Below, piece after piece: positions 27,395 to 36,036 of a stretch of 64,000 nucleotides of DNA. The stretch comes from FACHB-1406 sp034189065 (GTDB taxonomy: Bacteria > Cyanobacteriota > Cyanobacteriia > Cyanobacteriales > Spirulinaceae), in NCBI GenBank assembly GCA_034189065.1, contig JAXHVQ010000006.1:40800-104799 (forward strand). The letters are read 5' to 3'. Position numbers and translations under genes: made by a program. Each line of letters opens with the position of its first letter. Position 1 is the first letter of the stretch. The notes under the pieces were generated by a model. The model worked only from the letters and a program-made list of their open reading frames with translations, had not been told where the DNA came from and made no database searches.

Positions 27395-29929
27395 GTGACG
27401 AGACAACTTTTTTCCTGGATTTCCCTTCTGGCTCTCGGACTTAGTGCAATCCCTGCGAGGGCGCAAGTCGCGGCTGATGGAACCCTCAATACCCAGGTTA
27501 CGCCCACTGGTGCTGCCTTCAACATTACCGGCGGGACAACAACATCGGGCAATAATCTCTTCCACAGCTTCAGTCAATTTTCCATTCCCACCGGGGGCTC
27601 TGTCCTTTTCGACAATGCAGCCAACATCGCCAATATCTTCAGCCGCGTCACCGGAAATAGCATTTCCAATATCGACGGACTGCTTCAAACCAGCGGCAGC
27701 GCCAACCTCTTTTTACTCAATCCCAACGGCATTATTTTCGGACCCAATGCCCGATTGAATATCGACGGCTCTTTCACGGCAACCACAGCCGATAGTATTT
27801 TATTTAACAGTGGTTTTGCCTTCAGTGCCAGCAACCCCCAAACGCCGCCTCTGCTGGGGGTGAACGTGCCAGTGGGCTTGCAATTTGCTGGAAATCCCGG
27901 CGCGATCGCGGTCCAAGGAACCGGACACAACCTGACCCGCAACAACTCCTTTGTTCGCCCCATCGAGCGCAGCGGTTCGGTATCGGGTTTGCGGGTCGAT
28001 CCCGGTCGCACCCTCGCTCTCATCGGCGGAGACCTCAACTTTGAAGGAGGTGTCGTTACAGCCGATTCGGGTCGCATTGAATTAGGCAGCGTCAATTCCG
28101 GTGTCGTGGGTCTTAATTCCACTCCCCAAGGCTTGACCTTCAACTACAACAACGTACAAAACTTCCGAGATATCAACCTTGCCCAACGCTCCCTTGCAGA
28201 CACCAGCGGAACCCTGGGCGGCGGGTCGATTCAACTCCAAGCGCGTCGGGTAATCCTCAACGATGGCTCAACCCTTCTCCAACAAAATTTCAGTTCCCAA
28301 CCCGCAGGCCCGATTAGTATCTTTGCCACAGAATCGGTCGATTCCAACAGGCCCCTGCGCGTCCCCGGAATTGCCAACGCCATTATTAACGAAACGCTAG
28401 GGACGGGAGAGGGAGGAAATATCGAGATTTTCACGCCTCGGTTGACCCTTGATGAAGGTGATGCCATCATTATGACCCGAACGCTCAGTAGCGCCCGAGG
28501 AGGCGACATTTTCATCAATGCTCCTGACCTCGTACAAGTCGTGGGCGAACTCACTCCCGCCGGAGGAGGCACAAGCTCCATCGTTTCCGCAGCGCGGGGG
28601 AGTGGAGATGGGGGCAATATCACTCTGTCAACCAATCGCCTGCGGGTTAACGGGGGCAATATTTCAACGCCAACATTGGGAGCGGGCAATTCGGGCAATT
28701 TAACGGTTAACGCGGCGCGATCGGTTGACGTGAGGGGAGGTCTTTTGGCTGTCAGCACGTTTAGTACAGGAGATGCCGGTCAACTGACCGTCAACACGCG
28801 CAACTTAAGACTGACAGACGGCGGTCGCATCAGTTCCTCCACTATTTCAAGCGGGACGGCAGGAAACATTTTTATCAATGCTTCGGGTCGGGTTAGCGTT
28901 TCCGGTCGCGATTCGGTCAGCAGCGAATTGAGTCGAATCAAATCCACTGCCGATATTCCCAGTCCTGCAATCCAACAGGCTCTAGGTTTGCCTCCGAGCG
29001 TAGATGGCGTGTCGGGAGACGTAACGATTAATACGCCCATACTGAGGGTTGCTAATGGCGCTGAAGTATCCGTCAGCAATGAAGGCAGCGCTCCGGCAGG
29101 GAGTTTGAATGTGAATGCCAATTTTGTTGTCCTCAACCGCGAAGGAAAGCTCCTTGCAGCTACAGCGTCGGGAGAGGGGGGAAATATTAACCTACAAGTG
29201 CGCGATGTCCTCTCGCTGCGCAACCAAAGTTTAATTTCGGCGACTGCGGGGGGAACCGGCAATGGAGGTAATATTAATATCGCAACCCGCTTTATCGTCG
29301 CCGCTAACAACAGCGATATTGTTGCCAACGCTTTTGAGGGCAATGGGGGCAATATTACCATTAGCGCTCGCGGGATTTTTGGTACGGAGTTTCGTCCCCA
29401 ACTGACTCCCGAAAGCGATATTACCGCCAGTTCCGAGTTTGGGGTCGATGGCATCGTGCGCATCAATAATCTTAACTTCAGTCCGCGTTCGGAGGCGGCG
29501 CAGTTACCCGAAGATGTGAGCGATCCCAGCCAAGACATTAGCAGCGGCTGCGCGGCAGTTGCCCGGGACAATCGCTTTACGGTTATCGGACGCGGCGGCT
29601 TGCCTCCCAATCCCAACGAGGGGTTGAGAAGCGATCGCGTTTGGTCAGACGTGCGCGATTTATCGACGTTTCGCTCTTCCCAGCAGGTGAAAAATGAGTC
29701 GATTTCGACCCATTCAGCTAAAAGTCCCGTCGATCGCGATTTATCGACACTTGGCTCTTTTCAGCAGGTGAAAAATGAGTCGATTTCGACCCATTCAGCT
29801 AAAAGTCCCGTCAATTTCACCGAAGCGACGGGATGGGTGGTTAACGAAGCCGGACAGGTGGAGTTAGTCACAGCAGTTTCGAGTGGAGACGCGATCGCGT
29901 CTTCTGTCAATTGTTTGGGAGGTCATTAA
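27395..29929 (+). CDS. TPS-domain exoprotein 3
   Basis: 844 residues from the GTG at 27395, chosen because GGAGG sits 8 bases upstream and the signal peptide then starts MTRQLFSWISLLALGLSAIP with cleavage after ARA. TPS domain: NLFHSFSQFSIPTGGSV, NIFSRVTGNSISNIDGLLQ, LFLLNPNGIIFGPNARLNI. A beta-helix follows, then the same C-terminal two-cysteine cassette as exoprotein 2 (SGCAAVARDNRF and SSVNCLGGH). Just before the end there is a perfectly in-frame 81-bp tandem duplication. It is probably secreted by a TpsB encoded elsewhere and surface-attached through the Cys pair (inference by analogy with HMW1). Confidence 0.92.
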   Translation: MTRQLFSWISLLALGLSAIPARAQVAADGTLNTQVTPTGAAFNITGGTTTSGNNLFHSFSQFSIPTGGSVLFDNAANIANIFSRVTGNSISNIDGLLQTSGSANLFLLNPNGIIFGPNARLNIDGSFTATTADSILFNSGFAFSASNPQTPPLLGVNVPVGLQFAGNPGAIAVQGTGHNLTRNNSFVRPIERSGSVSGLRVDPGRTLALIGGDLNFEGGVVTADSGRIELGSVNSGVVGLNSTPQGLTFNYNNVQNFRDINLAQRSLADTSGTLGGGSIQLQARRVILNDGSTLLQQNFSSQPAGPISIFATESVDSNRPLRVPGIANAIINETLGTGEGGNIEIFTPRLTLDEGDAIIMTRTLSSARGGDIFINAPDLVQVVGELTPAGGGTSSIVSAARGSGDGGNITLSTNRLRVNGGNISTPTLGAGNSGNLTVNAARSVDVRGGLLAVSTFSTGDAGQLTVNTRNLRLTDGGRISSSTISSGTAGNIFINASGRVSVSGRDSVSSELSRIKSTADIPSPAIQQALGLPPSVDGVSGDVTINTPILRVANGAEVSVSNEGSAPAGSLNVNANFVVLNREGKLLAATASGEGGNINLQVRDVLSLRNQSLISATAGGTGNGGNINIATRFIVAANNSDIVANAFEGNGGNITISARGIFGTEFRPQLTPESDITASSEFGVDGIVRINNLNFSPRSEAAQLPEDVSDPSQDISSGCAAVARDNRFTVIGRGGLPPNPNEGLRSDRVWSDVRDLSTFRSSQQVKNESISTHSAKSPVDRDLSTLGSFQQVKNESISTHSAKSPVNFTEATGWVVNEAGQVELVTAVSSGDAIASSVNCLGGH
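29654..29815 (+). repeat. 81-bp in-frame tandem duplication in exoprotein 3
   Basis: Copy 1 is 29654-29734, copy 2 is 29735-29815. Each encodes RDLSTF/LG(R)S-type sequence followed by QQVKNESISTHSAKSPV. The second half is identical at DNA level, so the duplication is recent. Confidence 0.9.
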
Positions 29930-29967
29930 TCCGTCAGGACTTGCGCAGCTACACCACATATAGCGAA

Positions 29968-29998
29968 AGGTGCGTTACGCTGCGCTAACACACCCTAC
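29968..29998 (+). repeat. GGTGCGTTACGC/GCTAACACACC palindromic repeat
   Basis: GGTGCGTTACGCTGCGCTAA followed by CACACCCTAC, an imperfect palindrome of the same family as at 41717-41806 in inverted orientation. It lies between convergent genes and may help terminate transcription. Confidence 0.65.
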
Positions 29999-30033
29999 AG
30001 GTAGAGGCTTTCGTAAGTCCTATCCGTCAAAAA

Positions 30034-30639
30034 TTAAACTGAGAGAGGACGAGCGATCGCGACCAAAATCCCCAAAAGTGTATTGGCAGGGGGAAGGCGA
30101 TATTCTTCCAAGTCCAAACAAACCGTTGTCTGTTGGAGTTGCAAGAAACGCCAGCGATCGCCCGTCGTAATCGCCCCGTAAATCGTCGCGATCGCTCTAT
30201 TTTGTTGTTGATTAAACAATTGCGCCGCCACCATTACCCCAATACACTGACCCATTGCCCCATTTAAGCGATCGCGCTTGGCTTCGACGATCGCGGCTAC
30301 GGGCGCAGAAATCATCACTTGTTCGGGTTGTTGACAGATAATAAAATCGCAATAGCCATTCAGATTTCGCTCCGCATCTACATCAAAATCTCGCCCCGAA
30401 AATAAAGCAATTTGGTCTGCCAGGATCGCTTTAACTTCAACTAAAATCGGAGCAATCAACAACTCAGAACGCGCTTTTTCTGTATCATTGGCTAGGGCGA
30501 GAGGCAGTCCCCGTTGGAGAGAGAGTTTGAGATATTCGCTCGGTTCGATCGCTGTGAGTTGAGGTAAAAACTTGCGATCGACTAAAGTTAAGCCGAAGGT
30601 ATCGAGGACTTGAGGCAAACTGAGTTGGCTATAGGGCAT
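30034..30639 (-). CDS. hypothetical protein, possible PD-(D/E)XK nuclease-like fold
   Basis: 201 residues. The middle has NLNGYCDFIICQQPEQ followed about 13 residues later by AAIVEAKRD, the spacing of a D...E-x-K catalytic motif; upstream GLPLALANDTEKARSELLIA would supply a further acidic residue. This pattern is seen in restriction-endonuclease-fold proteins of cyanobacteria annotated as hypothetical. No methylase or helicase is nearby, so a defence role cannot be claimed. It is convergent with exoprotein 3. Its start codon lies next to a MITE-like element. Confidence 0.65.
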   Translation of the reverse strand: MPYSQLSLPQVLDTFGLTLVDRKFLPQLTAIEPSEYLKLSLQRGLPLALANDTEKARSELLIAPILVEVKAILADQIALFSGRDFDVDAERNLNGYCDFIICQQPEQVMISAPVAAIVEAKRDRLNGAMGQCIGVMVAAQLFNQQQNRAIATIYGAITTGDRWRFLQLQQTTVCLDLEEYRLPPANTLLGILVAIARPLSV

Positions 30640-30786
30640 ATAGCGTTTCCAAATGAAATATAAACAGATAAGGATATTCCCTACTTTTAGTAACTCCTCG
30701 CTCCTCCCTTGAATTCTTCTATTCTTCTATTCTTCCATTCTGAATCCCGAAGTCAAGATTTTACAAATCAAATAAAAACGCTATAG
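30638..30786. mobile_element. MITE-like element, TATAGCGTTT family, copy 2 (enlarged)
   Basis: It is bounded by ATATAGCGTTTCC and AAAACGCTATAG. The left 30 bases match the inverse of the copy at 26873 (TTTCCAAATGAAATATAAAC). The interior is longer and contains ATTCTTCTATTCTTCTATTC-type repeats, suggesting a nested insertion or expansion. It abuts the start of the minus-strand gene at 30639. Confidence 0.65.
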
Positions 30787-30810
30787 ATGTTGGTCGTTAG
30801 TCATTGGTCA

Positions 30811-30891
30811 GTAGGCAGTGGGCAGTGGTCAGTGGGCAGTGGTCATTAATTCTAAAACCTAGAACCTAGAACCTAAAACCTAAAACCTAAG
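30811..30891 (+). repeat. short tandem arrays GCAGTGG(T/G)CAGT and ACCTAAA/ACCTAGA
   Basis: Two adjacent arrays: CAGTGGGCAGTGGTCAGT-type units (30811-30846), then seven-base units of the form AACCTA(A/G) (30853-30891). Intergenic, upstream of the CHAT gene. Confidence 0.85.
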
Positions 30892-31055
30892 TAGAAATGG
30901 TATTACAATCGCCTGTTAGCAGAGCTAAGATTTAGGGAACTTTAAAAGCAGACCCAGGGGCAGTATTTTGGATTCGGTTGAACCATCCCGCACGTTGGGA
31001 GTTAAGGTTCGCGCCGCGCCAATGCGTTAAACCTAACTTCATTTGTACCTGTCCT

Positions 31056-33590
31056 ATGCTAATGCAACGCTTCGTCAAATATCTCCTCCTCGGACTGCTT
31101 GCTTTGTTCCTTTCGGCAACTTTTACGCCGTTACAAGCAGCAACGAATCCCCCCGAAATCGCCGCAGAACAGGCAGCCGATTCGTCGCCCCTCGAATCCG
31201 GTCGTACCCTCTACGCAGCCGGACAGTATGCGGGGGCTGCCGACGCATGGCAAGCCGCCGCCCGAGCCTATGCCGACCAAGGCGATCGCGCCAATCAAGC
31301 TCTCAGCCTCAGTTATTTATCGTTAGCCTATCAAAATCTCAATCAATGGGATGAGGCAAAAGAGGCGATCGCAGACTCTCTGACGCTCCTCGAAGCGGGC
31401 GCAGAACCCATTCTCCAAGCCCAGATCCTCAACACCCAAGCCAGTCTTCTGCTACATACCGGACAGGCCCAAAGCGCCTTGGAGACGTGGGAAAGCGCTC
31501 GAGCCTTTTACGAGCAAGCTAACGACGACATGGGAGCGTTAGGCGCTCGAGTGAATCAAGCCCAAGCCCTGCAAAGCTTGGGTTTTTACAACCGTTCTCA
31601 ACGCCTGCTCGACGAAATTAACCAACAACTGACCGACACGCCCGACTCGCCGCTCAAAGTCAGCGCCTTGCAAAGTTTGGGAATTGCCTTAAACGCGATC
31701 GGCAATTTTTCTGCCAGTCAGGACGTACTCAAATACGGTCTCAAAGTCGCTCAAGGCTCGGACTCGACCGCTGAGTTGAGCCCGCTGCTCTTGAGTTTGG
31801 GCAATACCGCAGCCGCCCTGGAAAAACCGGGCGATGCCCTCTACTACTTCCAACAAGCCGAACAAACTGCGATAAACTCCCTCGAGCGGGTTGAGGCCCA
31901 ACTCGGTCAACTCAACGTTTATCTCCAACAGGGACAATGGCAACAAGGAGAAACTCTCGCCCCGCAAATTCAGCGTCAACTTGCCGAACTGCCTCCCAGT
32001 CGGATGTCCATTTATGCGACGGTGAACCTTGTATCTTCGCTCAACAAGTACCCCCGACAGCAGCAACCCATCTCCGTTTCAGAGGTCAATGAATTCCTCG
32101 CCCGTTCCGTCCAAGGGGCGAAGGCGCTTCAAGATTCCCAGGCCCAAGCCTATGCTCTCCATCAATGGAGCAAACTTTATGGGCGCAATAACCAGTCCCA
32201 CGAGGCGATGAAACTAGCGCGAGAGTCTCTCGCGATCGCGCGCGGGATTAATGCCGACGATATTGTCTCTCAGTCAGCATGGCAACTCGGACAACTCCTC
32301 AAAAACCAAGGACAACCCAAGGAAGCGATCGCAGCCTACACCGAAGCAGTGAATTCCCTCCAAGCGTTGCGCCAAGATTTAGTCGCTGTCGATCGCAGCG
32401 TTCAGTTTTCTTTCCGCGAAAGCGTCGAACCGGTCTATCGAGAATTGATTGCGCTGTTGTTGGACACAGACCCCAACCAGGAAAATTTAAAAAAAGTGCG
32501 CAATTTAATGGAAGCGTTGCAATTAGCCGAACTCGATAACTTTTTCCGCCAAGCGTGCATCAACGCCCAAGTCGAACAAATCGATCGCATCGATCCCAGC
32601 GCTACGGTTATTTATCCCATTATCTTACCCGATCGCCTCGCGGTTATTTTTTCCACCCCCGGACAGCCGTTGCGATACTCCATCACTCCTGTCTCGAAGA
32701 CAGAACTCGACGAAACTCTAGAAACTTTCCTCGCCTCCCTTAATCCAGTATCCGATAATATCGAACGGTTGGATATTTCACAAAAGGTATACGATTGGCT
32801 GATCCGTCCCGGCGAAAACCAGCAGGCATTTGTCAATACCGAAACTCTGGTTTTTGTTCTCGACGGACAACTGCGTAATATACCGATGGCGGCGCTACAC
32901 GACGGTCAACAATACCTCATTGAAAAGTATCGCGTCGCTCTTTCGCCCGGTTTACAATTGATGCAAGCGCGATCGCTCGAACGCGACAAACTCAATGCTG
33001 TTGTTGGCGGCATTAGCGAGTCTCGCTTCGGGTTGAGTCCGCTTCCCGCCGTTCAGTCTGAGGTGAAAACGATTTCTCAATTAATGTCTGCCTCGACACT
33101 ACTCAATCAAGAATTCACCAAACAAACCCTAGAAAAGCAAATTCAAAACAGGTCGAGCAATATCGTTCACCTCGCCACTCACGGACAATTCAGTTCTCGT
33201 CAAGAAGACACCTTTTTATTAACCTGGGAAGGACGCATCAATATTCAAGAACTCGCGGAAATGTTACAAAGTCGAGATAACGCTTCCGAGAGTGCCATTG
33301 AGTTGCTGGTCTTGAGCGCTTGCGATACCGCAGCCGGGGACGACCGCGCAGTTCTGGGGTTAGCCGGACTCGCCGTTCGTTCGGGCGCGCGCTCGACTTT
33401 AGCCACGCTTTGGCCGGTAAAAGATAATGCGGCGGCGGTTTTAATGAAGCGTTTTTACCAAGAACTTCAACAACCCGGAACCACGAAGGCAGAAGCTCTG
33501 CGAAATGCTCAACTTTCGCTTCTACAAAGTGAAAGTTATCGGGATCCTTTTTTCTGGTCTCCTTTTGTATTGGTAGGCAACTGGTTATAA
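31056..33590 (+). CDS. TPR-CHAT protein, secreted
   Basis: 844 residues from the ATG at 31056 (another ATG at 31062). Signal peptide: FVKYLLLGLLALFLSATF, cleavage near PLQA. Residues about 35-430 form tetratricopeptide-like helical repeats (GRTLYAAGQYAGAADAWQAA and others). The C-terminal CHAT domain, a caspase/separase-type cysteine protease fold, has the catalytic His in IVHLATHGQFSS and Cys in LVLSACDTAAGDD, followed by GLAGLAVRSGARSTLATLWP and FYQEL. In cyanobacteria CHAT-TPR genes often accompany TPS exoprotein genes, as here; a role in processing or assembly of the exoproteins is an inference. Confidence 0.93.
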   Translation: MLMQRFVKYLLLGLLALFLSATFTPLQAATNPPEIAAEQAADSSPLESGRTLYAAGQYAGAADAWQAAARAYADQGDRANQALSLSYLSLAYQNLNQWDEAKEAIADSLTLLEAGAEPILQAQILNTQASLLLHTGQAQSALETWESARAFYEQANDDMGALGARVNQAQALQSLGFYNRSQRLLDEINQQLTDTPDSPLKVSALQSLGIALNAIGNFSASQDVLKYGLKVAQGSDSTAELSPLLLSLGNTAAALEKPGDALYYFQQAEQTAINSLERVEAQLGQLNVYLQQGQWQQGETLAPQIQRQLAELPPSRMSIYATVNLVSSLNKYPRQQQPISVSEVNEFLARSVQGAKALQDSQAQAYALHQWSKLYGRNNQSHEAMKLARESLAIARGINADDIVSQSAWQLGQLLKNQGQPKEAIAAYTEAVNSLQALRQDLVAVDRSVQFSFRESVEPVYRELIALLLDTDPNQENLKKVRNLMEALQLAELDNFFRQACINAQVEQIDRIDPSATVIYPIILPDRLAVIFSTPGQPLRYSITPVSKTELDETLETFLASLNPVSDNIERLDISQKVYDWLIRPGENQQAFVNTETLVFVLDGQLRNIPMAALHDGQQYLIEKYRVALSPGLQLMQARSLERDKLNAVVGGISESRFGLSPLPAVQSEVKTISQLMSASTLLNQEFTKQTLEKQIQNRSSNIVHLATHGQFSSRQEDTFLLTWEGRINIQELAEMLQSRDNASESAIELLVLSACDTAAGDDRAVLGLAGLAVRSGARSTLATLWPVKDNAAAVLMKRFYQELQQPGTTKAEALRNAQLSLLQSESYRDPFFWSPFVLVGNWL

Positions 33591-33594
33591 AGAT

Positions 33595-33625
33595 GTTCTC
33601 CCCTTCCTGAAGGGAAGGGGAGAAC
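33595..33625 (+). terminator. hairpin after the CHAT gene
   Basis: GTTCTCCCCTTCC (33595-33607) and GGAAGGGGAGAAC (33613-33625) are perfect 13-bp complements with a 5-base loop, 5 bp after the stop codon. There is no T-run. It is the likely transcription end or a mobile palindrome. Confidence 0.55.
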
Positions 33626-33673
33626 GTCAAGGATCCAATAAGATAAGAGGAAGTTTCACTCCCCTTAAAAATC

Positions 33674-34636
33674 ATGCCTGCGGTTAGCCTTATTTCAGCC
33701 TCTACTTACGAAATCGAGCACTTGCGAGTTGCTCTCCAACACCTCCTCGAACCATTGGGGGGAATGGCTGCTTTTGTTAAAAGTGGCGATCGCGTCCTCC
33801 TCAAACCCAACCTCCTAACCGCTGGAAAACCGGGAAGGGAATGTATCACCCGTCCCGAACTGGTGTACTGCGTCGCACAACTGGTCAAAGAAGTCGGCGG
33901 AATTCCTTTTTTTGGCGATAGTCCTGCCTTTGGAACTGCTAAAGGAGTCGCTCAAAGTAACGGGTATCTCCCCCTCATCCGCGACTTAGACCTCCCCATT
34001 GTCGAATTTAGCGGCGATCGCTACCCCACCGAAAACCCTAACTTCGGCCATTTGCGCTTGTCTAGGGAAGCAATGGAAGCCGATGTTATCATTAACCTTC
34101 CCAAAGTGAAATCCCACGTTCAACTCACCTTGACTTTGGGCGTAAAAAACCTCTTTGGCTGCGTCCCCGGCAAAATGAAAGCATGGTGGCACCTCGAAGC
34201 GGGGAAGGATGTCAACCGCTTTGGCGAAATGTTAGTCGAGACAGCACGAACCCTCAAGCCCGATTTAACCATTATCGATGCAATTGTCGGACATGAAGGT
34301 CAAGGACCCAGCGGCGGCGAACCTCGCTCTTTGGGGATTCTCGGTGCATCTATGGACGTTTTCGCCCTCGATCGCGCGTTTGCCGAAATTTTGCAAGTCG
34401 ATCCTGTCCTCGTGCCAACTATTGCCGCATCGCAGCGTCTGGGACTATGCCCGGAGCTCTCAGACATCGAGTTTCCCCACTCCTGTCCTGGGGAGTTGCA
34501 AATTTCCGACTGGCAATTGCCCGCAGCGCTAGTTCCCATCGACTTCGGACTGCCGCGCGTTTTGCGTTCCACCTTCAAGCATTTTTACATTCGATTTATT
34601 AAAGAACCGATGGCGGCTTATGCTCGTCGTGATTAA
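33674..34636 (+). CDS. DUF362 family protein
   Basis: 320 residues. DUF362 pattern: GDRVLLKPNLLTA, GIPFFGDSPAFGTA, ADVIINLPKVKSHVQLTLTL, GVKNLFGCVPGKMKAWWH, DAIVGHEGQGPSGGEPR. These proteins are cytosolic and of unknown biochemical role; many carry ferredoxin-like cysteine clusters, but this one has only scattered cysteines (GLCPEL, HSCPGEL) and no CxxCxxC set, so no FeS cluster is predicted. Single gene, 83 bp after the CHAT gene and separated from it by a hairpin. Confidence 0.85.
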   Translation: MPAVSLISASTYEIEHLRVALQHLLEPLGGMAAFVKSGDRVLLKPNLLTAGKPGRECITRPELVYCVAQLVKEVGGIPFFGDSPAFGTAKGVAQSNGYLPLIRDLDLPIVEFSGDRYPTENPNFGHLRLSREAMEADVIINLPKVKSHVQLTLTLGVKNLFGCVPGKMKAWWHLEAGKDVNRFGEMLVETARTLKPDLTIIDAIVGHEGQGPSGGEPRSLGILGASMDVFALDRAFAEILQVDPVLVPTIAASQRLGLCPELSDIEFPHSCPGELQISDWQLPAALVPIDFGLPRVLRSTFKHFYIRFIKEPMAAYARRD

Positions 34637-34652
34637 GATGCAGCCGCGCGAC

Positions 34653-34778
34653 GTTTGTAGTCGGGACTTCAGTCCCCACCATTAGTTCGTAGTCGGGACT
34701 TCAGTCCCCACCATTAGTTCGTAGTCGAGCCTTTAGCCCTCACCATTAGTTCGTAGTCGGGACTTCAGTCCCCACCGA
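34653..34778 (+). repeat. four tandem copies of a 32-bp hairpin repeat
   Basis: Unit GTTCGTAGTCGGGACTTCAG followed by TCCCCACCATTA; copies start at 34653, 34685, 34717 and 34749. Each has the hairpin GGGACT-TC-AGTCCC; copy 3 is diverged (GAGCCTTTAGCCCT). It is not a CRISPR because there are no spacers. Confidence 0.92.
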
Positions 34779-34881
34779 GAATGCTTGAAATCGGCAACAG
34801 ACAACCCTTTTCGTAAAATCGGTAACAAACCCTTTTCACCGCTCATCGTAGACTAAAATCACCCTCCGATTGCTTATCCAG

Positions 34882-34912
34882 ACCGCCCTCATCTGTTGCG
34901 GCGGTTTTTTAT
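34882..34912 (+). terminator. Rho-independent terminator
   Basis: ACCGCC (34882-34887), a 12-base loop, GGCGGT (34900-34905), then TTTTTATT. It is 245 bp after the DUF362 stop, with the 32-bp repeats between. Because no gene ends close to it, it could close a long 3' UTR or an unannotated small RNA from about 34790. Confidence 0.7.
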
Positions 34913-35047
34913 TGTAATTTTAAAGATTAGTTGCGGCAAGCACAATCGTGCGGTCAGTGACTCGCTAAAATAAAGAGTGGATCGAGAACGTTCAGGTTTC
35001 TTTGCCTAACGCGATCGCTCAAATTAAACTGATTTTTAAACCCTTTT

Positions 35048-35233
35048 ATGGAATCGAGTGGCTCTCCTGTGCCTGCGCCTGACCCTCCGAATTGTGGGTG
35101 GGCAAGGATTATCGGAACGGCGATCGCGATTTTAACGCTAGCTGTCCCGACCTTAGCGATCGCGCGCTATTCTTCTAGCGGCAGTCCCGATACTCTGCTC
35201 CCCAATTCTTACTCTTCAAGGGTTTTAGAATGA
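35048..35233 (+). CDS. small single-span membrane protein
   Basis: 61 residues. A proline-rich N-terminus (SSGSPVPAPDPPNCGWAR) is followed by one transmembrane stretch (IIGTAIAILTLAVPTLAIAR) and a Ser-rich tail. The arrangement is typical of short cyanobacterial membrane proteins of unknown role. There is no clear ribosome site, so expression is not certain. It lies upstream of ppa. Confidence 0.55.
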   Translation: MESSGSPVPAPDPPNCGWARIIGTAIAILTLAVPTLAIARYSSSGSPDTLLPNSYSSRVLE

Positions 35234-35495
35234 CACGCTCCACGGAATAAACTCGATAGATCGAGATCGACCCAGATAATTTATCCCGAAGGGGGTACGA
35301 AGGTAGCGGGAAAATGAGGAGAATTCCTTTTTTGCCTCGACGATATCGATCGGGGAGTCCCTCTTCCGTATAAAATCGAGCTGGGATAAGGACTACCAAC
35401 TTTCCAACGACAATTTAATTTCGGTGCAGGCGCGCTCCGAAGCGCGCTCTAGGATTTTAATGTCAATCAGTATCCATCGTTTTGGAGGATTTCTC

Positions 35496-36005
35496 TTGGA
35501 TTTATCGCGCATTCCAGCTCAACCCAAGCCCGGTTTACTCAATGTTTTAATTGAAATTCCCGCCGGCAGTAAAAATAAGTACGAATTCGACAAAGATTTG
35601 AATGCTTTCGCTCTCGACCGGGTGTTATACTCCTCGGTTCAGTATCCCTACGACTACGGTTTCATCCCCAATACCTTAGCCGACGATGGCGATCCCCTCG
35701 ACGGCATGGTGTTAATCGACCAGCCTACTTTTCCCGGCTGCGTCATTGCCGCTCGGCCTATTGGGATGCTAGAAATGATTGATGGCGGCGATCGCGATGA
35801 AAAGCTTCTATGCGTTCCAGCCAAAGATCCGCGGTACGCCCAAGTCAACTCGCTCGAAAATATTGCCTCCCATCGCCTAGACGAAATTGCTGAATTCTTC
35901 CGAAGCTACAAAAATTTGGAAAAAAAAGAAACAGAAATTCTCGGTTGGAAGCAAGGCAATGACGTGGGCGCATTAATCGAACAATGCGTCAAAGCGGCGA
36001 GTTAG
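35496..36005 (+). CDS. ppa: inorganic pyrophosphatase
   Basis: 169 residues. The start is set at TTG 35496, because GGAGG lies 7 bases upstream and the protein then begins (M)DLSRIPAQPKPG, as in other cyanobacterial family I enzymes; upstream frame sequence is unrelated. Active-site blocks: EIPAGSKNKYEFDKD, YPYDYGFIPNTL, DDGDPLDGMVL (metal-binding Asp residues), GDRDEKLLCVPAKDPRY and HRLDEIAEFFRSYKNLEKK. It hydrolyses pyrophosphate and drives biosynthetic reactions in the cytosol. Confidence 0.97.
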   Translation: MDLSRIPAQPKPGLLNVLIEIPAGSKNKYEFDKDLNAFALDRVLYSSVQYPYDYGFIPNTLADDGDPLDGMVLIDQPTFPGCVIAARPIGMLEMIDGGDRDEKLLCVPAKDPRYAQVNSLENIASHRLDEIAEFFRSYKNLEKKETEILGWKQGNDVGALIEQCVKAAS

Positions 36006-36014
36006 CGTGCGGGA

Positions 36015-36036
36015 AGCGCCTCTTTACGGGGGCGCT
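36015..36036 (+). terminator. hairpin downstream of ppa
   Basis: AGCGCC and GGCGCT pair around a 10-base loop, 9 bp after the ppa stop. The flank is C-rich rather than T-rich, so termination is plausible but weak. Confidence 0.4.

Noticed and set aside
28780..29616. 278-codon minus-strand frame inside exoprotein 3
   Set aside because: It is antisense to a clear coding region, Pro/Ser/Leu-rich, has no ribosome site, and is caused by codon bias of the exoprotein gene.
30034..30639. restriction-modification system
   Set aside because: Only a weak nuclease-like motif is seen; there is no methylase, specificity subunit or helicase.
34653..34778. possible CRISPR array
   Set aside because: The 32-bp units are directly adjacent with no variable spacers and no cas genes are near.
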